Assembly (NCBI RefSeq): GCF_024347075.1
Contig: NZ_AP024900.1
Coordinates: 2,294,001-2,358,000, forward strand
Origin: Vibrio rarus
GTDB lineage: Bacteria; Pseudomonadota; Gammaproteobacteria; Enterobacterales; Vibrionaceae
DNA length: 64,000 nt
Direction of reading: 5' to 3'
In this document: piece after piece, positions 1-7,715 of the stretch
Numbering within the stretch: the stretch's first letter is position 1
Layout of the letters: each line of letters opens with the position of its first letter
Made by a program: the position numbers and the translations under genes
The notes under the pieces: generated by a model
Databases searched by the model: none
Told to the model about the DNA's origin: nothing
Seen by the model: only the letters and a program-made list of their open reading frames with translations

Positions 1-560
1 AACACTTCAGGACGCGTATAGTGGGGACAATCCAGTAATCCATTGGCAAAGGAATCTTCCTCTGCTGACGCAAAATCCCCTAGTACACCCGGTATAAACC
101 GTGATACTGAGTCAATTAACGTCATGGCTGGCAGTTCACCACCTGTCATCACAAAATCCCCAATCGACCATTCTTCGTCAACTTCAGATTGTATGATGCG
201 CTCATCTACCCCTTCGTAGCGACCACAAATGAGAAGCAAGTTCTCCGTTGTTGCCAACTCTTCTACCCCTTGCTGGTCGAGTTTACGACCTTGAGGGCTA
301 AGATAGATAACCTTCGTCTTTCCAGGAGCCGCTTGTTTGGCAGTGTGAATAGCATCGCGCAAAGGCTGTACCATCATCAACATACCAGGGCCACCCCCGT
401 AGGGTCTATCATCAACAGTGCGATGTTTGTCTTGTGTAAAATCGCGGGGATTCCACGTTTCTACAGACAAAAGACCTTTTTTTACCGCTTGACCTGTTAC
501 ACCAAAATCAGTGACAGAGCGGAACATTTCTGGAAACAGGCTTATTATGCCAACCCACAT
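1..560 (-). CDS. trmD: tRNA (guanine37-N1)-methyltransferase TrmD, C-terminus cut by window edge
   Basis: This gene methylates N1 of G37 in tRNAs with a G36, using S-adenosylmethionine, and so prevents frameshifting. The first 186 or so residues are visible; about 60 C-terminal residues lie beyond base 1. The start ATG is at 558-560 and gives [13 protein letters not shown], the usual TrmD beginning. Visible motifs are GGGPGML near residue 55, [21 protein letters not shown] and [13 protein letters not shown], which build the SPOUT trefoil knot and cofactor pocket. The later EDSF holds the expected catalytic Asp. It lies 21 bp after rimM in the rpsP-rimM-trmD operon; rplS would be expected next outside the window. 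Confidence 0.97.
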   Translation of the reverse strand, partial: MWVGIISLFPEMFRSVTDFGVTGQAVKKGLLSVETWNPRDFTQDKHRTVDDRPYGGGPGMLMMVQPLRDAIHTAKQAAPGKTKVIYLSPQGRKLDQQGVEELATTENLLLICGRYEGVDERIIQSEVDEEWSIGDFVMTGGELPAMTLIDSVSRFIPGVLGDFASAEEDSFANGLLDCPHYTRPEV

Positions 561-581
561 AGTTCACTCTCTAATTTTGAT

Positions 582-1112
582 TTAAAAGGCTGGATCCCAG
601 TCAACTTCGATCCGTTGAGCTTCGCGATCAACTTTAATGATCACTTGCTCTTCAAGGAACGGAATTAATCGTTCCTTTTGGCCAAAAGCATCTTTCAAGT
701 TAGCTTTCACTACCAAAACATCGTTTGAACCCGTCTCTAACATGTCAGTGACTTCGCCTAGATCGTAACCTTTTGTGGTAACAACCTTCATTCCAAACAA
801 TTCACGCCAGTAGAATTCTTCTTCTGACAGTTCAGGCAATGACGATGGGGCTACTGAGATTTCAAAGTTAGTCAACAGATGTGCGTCTTCACGTACATCA
901 AGACCTTCCAGCTTACACACATAACCTTTGTTATGACGCTTCCAGCTTTCTACTTTGTGCTCAACCCATACCCCCTTTTGGTTCAAGAACCAAGGGCTAT
1001 AACTGAAAATGTTTTCAGCATCGTCTGTAAAGGAATGAACTTTAAGCCAACCACGAATGCCATAAGTAGCGCCGAGCTTTCCTACGACAATTTTTTCGTT
1101 TTGTTCACTCAT
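582..1112 (-). CDS. rimM: 16S rRNA processing/maturation factor RimM
   Basis: RimM is an assembly factor for the 30S head that binds S19 and helps process 16S rRNA. The 176 residues match the family length. An N-terminal RimM beta-barrel (about residues 7-90, with [15 protein letters not shown]) is followed by a PRC-barrel (about 98-175, with [10 protein letters not shown] and [10 protein letters not shown]). It lies between rpsP (32 bp upstream) and trmD (21 bp downstream) and is cotranscribed with them. The ATG at 1112 gives [12 protein letters not shown], a normal start. Confidence 0.97.
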   Translation of the reverse strand: MSEQNEKIVVGKLGATYGIRGWLKVHSFTDDAENIFSYSPWFLNQKGVWVEHKVESWKRHNKGYVCKLEGLDVREDAHLLTNFEISVAPSSLPELSEEEFYWRELFGMKVVTTKGYDLGEVTDMLETGSNDVLVVKANLKDAFGQKERLIPFLEEQVIIKVDREAQRIEVDWDPAF

Positions 1113-1144
1113 TCATTCTTTTCCTTACATCAAGAATTTGCTGA

Positions 1145-1393
1145 TTAAGCCGCTTTTTGAGCGTCTTTAACTAGCTTAGCTACGCGGTCAGAAACTGTAG
1201 CACCTTGTGAAACCCAATGAGTTACACGGTCTAGGTCAATACGTAGACCTTCTTCTTGACCTTGAGCTGTAGGGTTGAAGAAACCTACTTTCTCAATGAA
1301 ACGACCTGTAGCTGCGCGACGGCTGTCTGCTACTACGATTTGATAAAATGGACGCTTTTTAGCGCCGTGACGTGCCAAACGAATGGTAACCAT
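1145..1393 (-). CDS. rpsP: 30S ribosomal protein S16
   Basis: This is the small-subunit protein S16, 82 residues, the same length as in Escherichia coli. It begins [20 protein letters not shown], the family signature (the S16 N-terminal strand with the RHG and KKRPFY motifs). It is the first gene of the rpsP-rimM-trmD operon. The 264 bp upstream region up to the ffh terminator must carry the operon promoter, but I cannot place the -35 and -10 boxes with confidence. Confidence 0.98.
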   Translation of the reverse strand: MVTIRLARHGAKKRPFYQIVVADSRRAATGRFIEKVGFFNPTAQGQEEGLRIDLDRVTHWVSQGATVSDRVAKLVKDAQKAA

Positions 1394-1574
1394 GTCGTCC
1401 TCTTTGCTTTCTCAATAAAAAAATTAACCCCAAACGACTCTTTTAACGGAGTAATACGGGGTCTCGTGCCAAAATAAAGCTCGGGAATTTTACTCTTATT
1501 CCCAATCTTTGCAAGCGGTTTAGCTACTTTTTAGCCAAGTAATTCAATGTGAGGGAGTTAACAACTTAAAAATA

Positions 1575-1604
1575 AAAAGGCTCTATTTAATAATAGAGCC
1601 TTTT
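1575..1604 (-). terminator. Rho-independent terminator after ffh
   Basis: An inverted repeat, AAAAGGCTCTATT and its complement around a three-base loop, is followed on the minus strand by a T-rich tract (TTTTTATTTTT). It lies about 55 bp downstream of the ffh stop and separates ffh from the rpsP operon, which reads in the same direction. Confidence 0.85.
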
Positions 1605-1657
1605 CCTATAGTGAAGTCCTAAGCGCTGTTAGGTTAAGTTTCACAGCGAACTAATCG

Positions 1658-3046
1658 CTATCGGCCGAATGGTCCACCCATTCCGCCCATACCACCACCC
1701 ATGCCACCCATCATGCCTTGCATGTTGCGCATCATGCCGCGCATTCCACCTTTTTGCATTTTCTTCATCATCTTCTGCATTTGGGTGAATTGCTTAAGCA
1801 AACGGTTTACGTCTTGTACTTGTGTACCAGAACCTGCTGCAATACGTTTTTTGCGTGAACCTTTAATTAACTCTGGGCGCTTACGCTCTTTCATTGTCAT
1901 AGAGCTAATAATGGCTTCCATCTGCTTAAACATTTTGTCATCGACTTTGTCTTTCACATTGTCAGGCAGATTACCCATACCCGGTAGTTTGCCCATCATG
2001 CCAGCCATACCGCCCATGTTTTGCATCTGGCCAAGTTGCTCGCGGAAATCTTCAAGGTCAAAGCCTTTCTTTTCCTTGAACTTCTTCGCCATTTTCTGTG
2101 CTTTATCAGTATCTACATTACGCTGTAGATCTTCGATAAGAGACAGAACATCCCCCATACCTAAGATACGAGAGGCAACACGGTCAGGGTGGAACGGTTC
2201 TAATGCATCCGTTTTTTCACCAACACCTAAGAATTTAATCGGTTTACCGGTAATGTGTTTAACCGATAGCGCAGCACCACCACGCGCGTCACCATCTACT
2301 TTCGTTAAGATGACACCGGTTAATGGCAATGTATCACCAAACGCTTTAGCGGTATTGGCCGCATCTTGACCTGTCATGGCGTCAACCACGAACAGCGTTT
2401 CTACTGGGTTAATGGCGCTATGAAGCTGCTGAATCTCAGCCATCATTTCTTCATCAACGGCAAGACGACCCGCGGTATCGACGATTAATACGTCGTAGAA
2501 TTTCTTCTTCGCATGGTCAATGGCTGCATTAGCGATAGCAAGAGGTTTCTGATCTGCGCTAGATGGGAAGAAATCGACACCCACATCTTCTGCTAATGTT
2601 TGTAGCTGTTTGATCGCCGCCGGACGATACACATCGGCAGATACAACCAGTACTTTTTTCTTGTCTCGCTCAGATAAAAGCTTTGATAGCTTAGCAACAC
2701 TGGTGGTTTTACCCGCACCTTGTAAACCCGCCATCAACACCACTGCAGGTGGTTGCGCTGCGAGGTTAAGTCCTTCGTTGGACTCCCCCATTACCACTTC
2801 TAGTTCAGACTGAACAATTTTAATGAACTCTTGGCCTGGCGTTAAAGATTTAGAAACCTCAACCCCTACCGCGCCTTCTTTTACGCGTTTGATAAAATCG
2901 CGTACCACAGGAAGGGCGACATCCGCCTCAAGAAGCGCCATACGTACTTCACGTAGCGTCTCTTTTATGTTGTCTTCGGTCAGACGACCTTTACCGCTGA
3001 TGTTCTTCAGCGTCTTGGATAATCTTTCTGTTAAGTTATCAAACAT
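1658..3046 (-). CDS. ffh: Signal recognition particle protein Ffh (SRP54 GTPase)
   Basis: Ffh is the protein half of the bacterial SRP. With 4.5S RNA it binds signal sequences of nascent inner-membrane proteins and docks with FtsY. The 462 residues show an N bundle (1-90), a GTPase G domain with G1 GLQGAGKT (107-114), DTAGR (190-194) and TKVDGDARGG (248-257), and a methionine-rich M domain (about 300-440). The M domain ends in a Met/Gly-rich tail (GGMGGGMGGMGG) that is common in gammaproteobacteria. The divergent neighbours ypjD and corB repeat the enterobacterial order. Confidence 0.98.
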   Translation of the reverse strand: MFDNLTERLSKTLKNISGKGRLTEDNIKETLREVRMALLEADVALPVVRDFIKRVKEGAVGVEVSKSLTPGQEFIKIVQSELEVVMGESNEGLNLAAQPPAVVLMAGLQGAGKTTSVAKLSKLLSERDKKKVLVVSADVYRPAAIKQLQTLAEDVGVDFFPSSADQKPLAIANAAIDHAKKKFYDVLIVDTAGRLAVDEEMMAEIQQLHSAINPVETLFVVDAMTGQDAANTAKAFGDTLPLTGVILTKVDGDARGGAALSVKHITGKPIKFLGVGEKTDALEPFHPDRVASRILGMGDVLSLIEDLQRNVDTDKAQKMAKKFKEKKGFDLEDFREQLGQMQNMGGMAGMMGKLPGMGNLPDNVKDKVDDKMFKQMEAIISSMTMKERKRPELIKGSRKKRIAAGSGTQVQDVNRLLKQFTQMQKMMKKMQKGGMRGMMRNMQGMMGGMGGGMGGMGGPFGR

Positions 3047-3183
3047 CGTGCTCTCTTCGCGTTAAGTTGCGATTCATATCGTAAAGTATACCTCACAGGC
3101 TCTATTTACAAAACCATGCTAAATAAGTACATAGCCAGTAATGTGGTATTAGGTGTATAATTTTGTTTTAACCCTAAATACTA

Positions 3184-3990
3184 ATGTCGACAAATATGAA
3201 CGTTGTGGTTGTTATACTAGCCGTACTGCTATACCTAACGGCAACCTTTCTTATCTTGCCAGGGCTAATACGTCAGTCAGAGATAAACAAAAAAACAGTG
3301 TTAGGCATCACGTCTACTGCCTTGATTTTGCACTTTTCAACGCTGTTTGAAAGTATTTTTGCCCCTTATGGGCAAAATATGAGCATTCTTAATGTTGCAT
3401 CCCTTGTTAGCTTCATTATTTCTCTGGTGCTCAGTTTAGCCATGTTCAAAACTCGACTTTGGTTTCTGCTCCCCATTGCTTTTGGTTTTTCATGTTTAAG
3501 TTTGATTGCTGCTGAGTTTATTCCGGGTACCTTTATTACTCACTTTGAGCACTCCCCCGGTTTAGTGGCTCATATCACTCTAGCGCTATTTGCTTATGCC
3601 ACACTGATGATTGCAGCTTTATATGCTCTACAGTTGGCTTGGCTAGATTACAAACTGAAACAAAAAACCTCACAAGCCTTAAACCCTAACCTACCTCCAT
3701 TAATGAAGGTTGAGCGCCAGCTTTTCAATATTATTTTAATAGGTAACAGCCTGCTCACCTTAACATTAATCAGCGGTCCATTATTTGTTGAAGATTTTTT
3801 CAGCAGTGGTAAAACACATAAAGCCTTGCTCTCTTTTATTGCTTGGTTAGTTTTCAATCTTTTGCTGTGGGGTCACTACAAACAAGGGTGGAGAGGAAAA
3901 AAAGTAACCTGGTTTTCAATTATAGGTGCTTTTATACTGACCTTAGCCTATTTTGGTAGCCGATTCATGCGAGAAGTCATACTCACATAA
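3184..3990 (+). CDS. ypjD: YpjD-type inner membrane protein, cytochrome c assembly (CcsA/HemX-like) family
   Basis: This 268-residue integral membrane protein is mostly hydrophobic, with about eight predicted membrane segments. The first (VVVVILAVLLYLTATFLILPG) starts at residue 6. The layout (HFSTLF in the first loop, EHSPGLVAHITLALFAYATL in the middle, and GSRFM near the end) fits the CcsA/HemX-like family that E. coli YpjD belongs to. Its function is not established; the family name comes from similarity to haem-handling proteins. It faces away from ffh and lies 79 bp before corB, as in other gammaproteobacteria. Confidence 0.85.
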   Translation: MSTNMNVVVVILAVLLYLTATFLILPGLIRQSEINKKTVLGITSTALILHFSTLFESIFAPYGQNMSILNVASLVSFIISLVLSLAMFKTRLWFLLPIAFGFSCLSLIAAEFIPGTFITHFEHSPGLVAHITLALFAYATLMIAALYALQLAWLDYKLKQKTSQALNPNLPPLMKVERQLFNIILIGNSLLTLTLISGPLFVEDFFSSGKTHKALLSFIAWLVFNLLLWGHYKQGWRGKKVTWFSIIGAFILTLAYFGSRFMREVILT

Positions 3991-4069
3991 TTGCTCCCCC
4001 CGTTTAGTTGACAGGTGTGGGTAAATCATTCATTAATTGAAATGCATAACATAAAAGGATTAATTTAAT

Positions 4070-5332
4070 TTGGACGACATATCAACTGAGGTACTGTTTA
4101 CCCTCCTTGCATGTCTTATCGTTATATCGGGCTATTTTTCAGGTTCAGAGACCGGCATGATGTCCTTGAACCGCTATCGATTAAAACACTTATCAAACCA
4201 AGGGCATAAAGGCGCTCGTCGTGTAGAAAAACTACTCACTCGTCCCGACCGTTTGATCGGACTTATCTTGATTGGCAACAACCTCGTCAACATTCTTGCA
4301 TCGGCAATTGCAACCATCATAGGTATGCGCTTGTATGGGGATCTTGGGGTCGCTATTGCGACGGGTATTTTAACTTTAGTCGTGCTGGTTTTTGCCGAGG
4401 TCACGCCAAAAACACTGGCCGCTATATACCCAGAAAAAGTCTCCTACACCAGTAGTATTTTATTAAGAGTGTTAATGAAACTGCTGTCACCCTTAGTCAT
4501 TTTGGTTAACTTTATTACCAATGGTTTCTTACGCTTACTCGGCATTAAGGGGATGACCAATAAAAACGATCATCTTAGCTCTGAAGAGTTACGCACTGTG
4601 GTTAATGAAGCGGGCAGCCTGATCCCAACTCGTCACCAAGATATGCTGGTGTCAATTTTGGATCTTGAAAATGTCACGGTAAACGACATCATGGTGCCAA
4701 GAAATGAGATTACCGGTATTGATATCAACGATGACTGGAAATCCATTGTCCGTCAGTTAACTCACTCCCCTCATGCTCGAGTGGTTTTATACCGTGACCA
4801 AATTGATGAAGTGGTCGGCATGGTTCGACTACGTGAAGCTTATCGTTTGATGTTAGAGAAGAATGAGTTTAATAAGCAAACTCTCTTAAAATCAGCCGAC
4901 GAGGTGTACTTTATTCCTGAAGCGACACAACTCAATATGCAGTTGCTGAAATTCCAACGTAACAATGAACGTATTGGTCTTGTGGTCGATGAGTATGGTG
5001 ACATTATTGGTTTGGTCACTCTAGAGGACATTCTGGAAGAAATTGTCGGAGAATTTACCACTTCGATGGCCCCGAGCTTGGCCGAAGAAATCACTCCACA
5101 ATCGGATGGTAGCTACCTTATTGAAGGCAGTGCCAATATCCGAGATATAAATAAAGGACTGCAGTGGAATTTACCCACCGATGGCCCTCGAACCTTAAAT
5201 GGGTTGATTTTGGAACATTTACAAGACATCCCTGAAACCAATGTCAGCATCACTGTTGCCAAGTATAATATGCAAGTGATTGATTTTTCAGAGAATAGAA
5301 TCACTATGGTAAAAGTGTTCCCTACCGCTTAA
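4070..5332 (+). CDS. corB: CNNM/CorB-type HlyC/CorC family transporter-associated protein (YfjD homologue)
   Basis: This 420-residue protein resembles E. coli YfjD/CorB throughout. It has an N-terminal DUF21 (CNNM) transmembrane domain (about 5-180, with SGYFSGSETGMMSLNRYRL and LIGNNLVNILAS), a pair of CBS domains (about 200-330, with NDIMVPRNEI) and a CorC_HlyC domain at the end. Family members are linked to Mg2+/Co2+ efflux and magnesium homeostasis. The start is a TTG at 4070, preceded by AAAAGGAT at a good distance; no ATG lies in frame nearby, and the N-terminus MDDIST aligns with the E. coli protein. Confidence 0.9.
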   Translation: MDDISTEVLFTLLACLIVISGYFSGSETGMMSLNRYRLKHLSNQGHKGARRVEKLLTRPDRLIGLILIGNNLVNILASAIATIIGMRLYGDLGVAIATGILTLVVLVFAEVTPKTLAAIYPEKVSYTSSILLRVLMKLLSPLVILVNFITNGFLRLLGIKGMTNKNDHLSSEELRTVVNEAGSLIPTRHQDMLVSILDLENVTVNDIMVPRNEITGIDINDDWKSIVRQLTHSPHARVVLYRDQIDEVVGMVRLREAYRLMLEKNEFNKQTLLKSADEVYFIPEATQLNMQLLKFQRNNERIGLVVDEYGDIIGLVTLEDILEEIVGEFTTSMAPSLAEEITPQSDGSYLIEGSANIRDINKGLQWNLPTDGPRTLNGLILEHLQDIPETNVSITVAKYNMQVIDFSENRITMVKVFPTA

Positions 5333-5340
5333 TGGATATA

Positions 5341-5379
5341 AAAAATCGCTCAGCCCTGTTAAGGACTGAGCGATTTTTA
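5341..5379. terminator. Bidirectional terminator between corB and luxS
   Basis: The arms AAAAATCGCTCAG and CTGAGCGATTTTT form a 13 bp stem with A and T runs at either side. It lies 9 bp after the corB stop and 21 bp after the luxS stop, so it can end both convergent transcripts. Confidence 0.9.
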
Positions 5380-5380
5380 T

Positions 5381-5397
5381 TTAGTGTGATTGGTATA
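5381..5397. repeat. Terminal fragment of the ATACCAATC repeat family
   Basis: TTAGTGTGATTGGTATA is identical to the end of the complete copy at 7576-7694. Only this end is present, immediately after the corB/luxS terminator and touching the luxS stop codon. It may be a remnant of an element that was otherwise lost. Confidence 0.6.
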
Positions 5398-5399
5398 AA

Positions 5400-5915
5400 C
5401 TAAACTTGCAGTGTTTTTAGCATCTCTTCAGGAAGTGCTAGCTCATCATTTTTATTCACCGATACTCCCGCCTCTAAAATGGCTTTAGCAATGGCTTTAG
5501 CTTCATCGAGTGAGTGCATAGCGGCGGTACCACATTGGTACTCGTTAAGCTCAGGGATCTTATTTTGCCCTTCCACTTTAAGTACATCTTGCATAGATGC
5601 AATCCACGCACTTGCCACATCCGACTCTGATGGCGAACCAATGAGACTCATGTAAAAGCCAGTACGACATCCCATAGGAGAGATATCAATAATCTCTACA
5701 GATTGGCCGTTTAAATGGTTACGCATAAAACCGGCGTAAAGGTGCTCTAAAGTGTGGATACCCGTTTCTGAAAGGATGTCCTTATTGGGTTGTGTAAAAC
5801 GAAGATCAAATACGGTAATGGTATCACCACTTGGCGTTTGCATTGTTTTGGCAACACGAACAGCAGGGGCGTGCATTTTGGTATGGTCAACGGTAAAACT
5901 ATCTAATAGGGGCAT
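5400..5915 (-). CDS. luxS: S-ribosylhomocysteine lyase LuxS (autoinducer-2 synthase)
   Basis: LuxS cleaves S-ribosylhomocysteine to homocysteine and DPD, the precursor of autoinducer-2, linking the activated methyl cycle to quorum sensing. The 171 residues match the family. Metal ligands are H54 and H58 in [10 protein letters not shown] and C128 in [12 protein letters not shown]57 and the catalytic C83 in MGCRTGFY are present. It follows gshA by 16 bp, giving a gshA-luxS transcription unit that is typical of vibrios. Confidence 0.98.
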   Translation of the reverse strand: MPLLDSFTVDHTKMHAPAVRVAKTMQTPSGDTITVFDLRFTQPNKDILSETGIHTLEHLYAGFMRNHLNGQSVEIIDISPMGCRTGFYMSLIGSPSESDVASAWIASMQDVLKVEGQNKIPELNEYQCGTAAMHSLDEAKAIAKAILEAGVSVNKNDELALPEEMLKTLQV

Positions 5916-5931
5916 AATTGATTCTCTAATG

Positions 5932-7497
5932 TTATTTCAGGTACGCAAAGTATTCTTTTAAGTATTGCTCAAAGCCTAGCGTATCGGCCGCTTCAATCTT
6001 CTGTTGCTTAACCACAGAATCGGACACTTCTTTATCCATGACCGCAGCAGAATACACACTGTACTGGTGTTGATTGTATTGCTCTTGATATTGGGTGCCC
6101 AAGTGCATGCCAAAGCGTCCATTTCCGCCAAGCTCTTTTACTTGTGCCAACATCTTACCTGATAACGTCAACTCAGGCTCATCAATCCACTGGCGCAGTT
6201 CATTGCACACATCTTGATAGTCATGTCCATTATTGGCTTCATCCATCACTTTCGCAATTTGTTCAAATTGGTCAAAAATGCGGTGTACCCATTGTTGCAA
6301 GGTCAGTTTTTCACCATCACAACCTATGGTTAAAGATACCCCCTTACGGCGACCTTCAGTGATAACTGAGTTCCAATTGTGTTTCCAGCAGTTGAGTTCA
6401 CAGTCATCCATGGGTTCGGATTCACTCAGCGCACACCAAGTTAAAAAGACATCTAAAAAGCGGATTTGACGCTCACTGATGCCCACAGGAGTAAACGGAT
6501 TCACATCAAGGGCACGTACTTCAATGTATTCGACACCATCACGCTCTAGGGCTTCTGATGGCTTCTCACCACTTTTAGCGACGCGTTTAGGTCGAATTGG
6601 CGCATAGAGTTCGTTTTCAATTTGTAGCACATTGCTATTGAGTTGCTTAAGTTGCCCCTCTTCTTCAATGCCAATTTTTGAAAAATTCTCAGAAGGTGTA
6701 CGAATCGCTCGATTTAAACCTTGTAGATACTCTTCAACACTATTGAAGCTAATTTTAAGATCGCTTTGCTCACTATTAGTGTACCCCAGATCGCTGAGAC
6801 GCAAAGAAGTCGCATACGGTAAATACAAAGAGCCGTTTAGGTTTTCAAACGGTAGCGAGGTTTCTCTTCCTTGCAAAAAGGTATGACAAATTGCCGGAGA
6901 TGCACCAAAGAAATACGGGATTAACCAACCGAAGCGGTAATAGTTTCGAATGACGCCAAAATAAGCATCCGATTTAGCCGCTTGGCGTTGCGTATCATCT
7001 TGCTCACCAAACAAGCTATCCCAGAACGATTCTGGGAAAGAAAAGTTAAAATGCACCCCAGAAATGACCTGCATCAAACTACCATAACGGTGCTTCAAAC
7101 CTTGACGGTACAAGGTTTTCATTCTGCCTGCGTTAGATGAGCCATATTGAGCCAAGGCAATATCATTTTCACTTTCGACAATGCAAGGCATGGAAAGTGG
7201 CCACAGCTGTTCATTCTCAAGCTTACTATGAGCGTAATAATGAATGTCCTGCAGTTGGGCAAGCAGTGTAGGAATATCGTTAGATACTGGAGTAATAAAC
7301 TCCATCAGAGATTCAGAAAAATCTGTCGTAATCCATTTATGCGTTAAGGGAGAGCCCAAGCCTTGTGGATGTGGGGTTGTCGCTATATGGCCATTGGTTT
7401 TATAGCGAAGCGTTTCTCGCTCCACTCCACGTCCATATTGCGTAAACACCTGCTTATTTGCAGCTACCTGATTGAGGCGGTGAGAAAAAATAGTCAA
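5932..7497 (-). CDS. gshA: Glutamate-cysteine ligase GshA
   Basis: This is the first enzyme of glutathione synthesis, joining the gamma-carboxyl of glutamate to cysteine with ATP. The 521 residues are close to the 518 of E. coli. Motifs include GVERETLRY near residue 24, [24 protein letters not shown] (active-site and magnesium region) and [10 protein letters not shown]. It is a type 1 bacterial GshA rather than a GshA-GshB fusion. It lies upstream of luxS. A 119 bp ATACCAATC repeat lies about 80 bp upstream of the start. Confidence 0.97.
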   Translation of the reverse strand: MTIFSHRLNQVAANKQVFTQYGRGVERETLRYKTNGHIATTPHPQGLGSPLTHKWITTDFSESLMEFITPVSNDIPTLLAQLQDIHYYAHSKLENEQLWPLSMPCIVESENDIALAQYGSSNAGRMKTLYRQGLKHRYGSLMQVISGVHFNFSFPESFWDSLFGEQDDTQRQAAKSDAYFGVIRNYYRFGWLIPYFFGASPAICHTFLQGRETSLPFENLNGSLYLPYATSLRLSDLGYTNSEQSDLKISFNSVEEYLQGLNRAIRTPSENFSKIGIEEEGQLKQLNSNVLQIENELYAPIRPKRVAKSGEKPSEALERDGVEYIEVRALDVNPFTPVGISERQIRFLDVFLTWCALSESEPMDDCELNCWKHNWNSVITEGRRKGVSLTIGCDGEKLTLQQWVHRIFDQFEQIAKVMDEANNGHDYQDVCNELRQWIDEPELTLSGKMLAQVKELGGNGRFGMHLGTQYQEQYNQHQYSVYSAAVMDKEVSDSVVKQQKIEAADTLGFEQYLKEYFAYLK

Positions 7498-7575
7498 AAC
7501 AACATCACTTATATATTTAGAGAGCGTACTCTCAATAAACAGTCCTGCGCGAGTTATCCAGCACAGGACATAATA

Positions 7576-7694
7576 ATACCAATCGTACTAAATAACGGGT
7601 CATTCTAGCTTGTTAAAACACTCGAAAAATTCTGCCTTGTTTTCGAGTGTTTTTCCTGCGCTATCCCTGATCACTTACTTAGTGTGATTGGTAT
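7576..7694. repeat. ATACCAATC intergenic repeat, short form (119 bp)
   Basis: The element begins ATACCAATCGTACTAAATAA and ends in the reverse complement of ATACCAATCACACTAAGTAA, giving imperfect terminal inverted repeats of about 28 bp. A central hairpin, AACACTCGAAAA against TTTTCGAGTGTT, could also end transcription of the M16 peptidase gene. It is related to the 160 bp copies at 14499 and 47061 but lacks about 40 bp of their middle. Confidence 0.8.
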
Positions 7695-7715
7695 AACTAC
7701 CTATAGATGGGTCAA

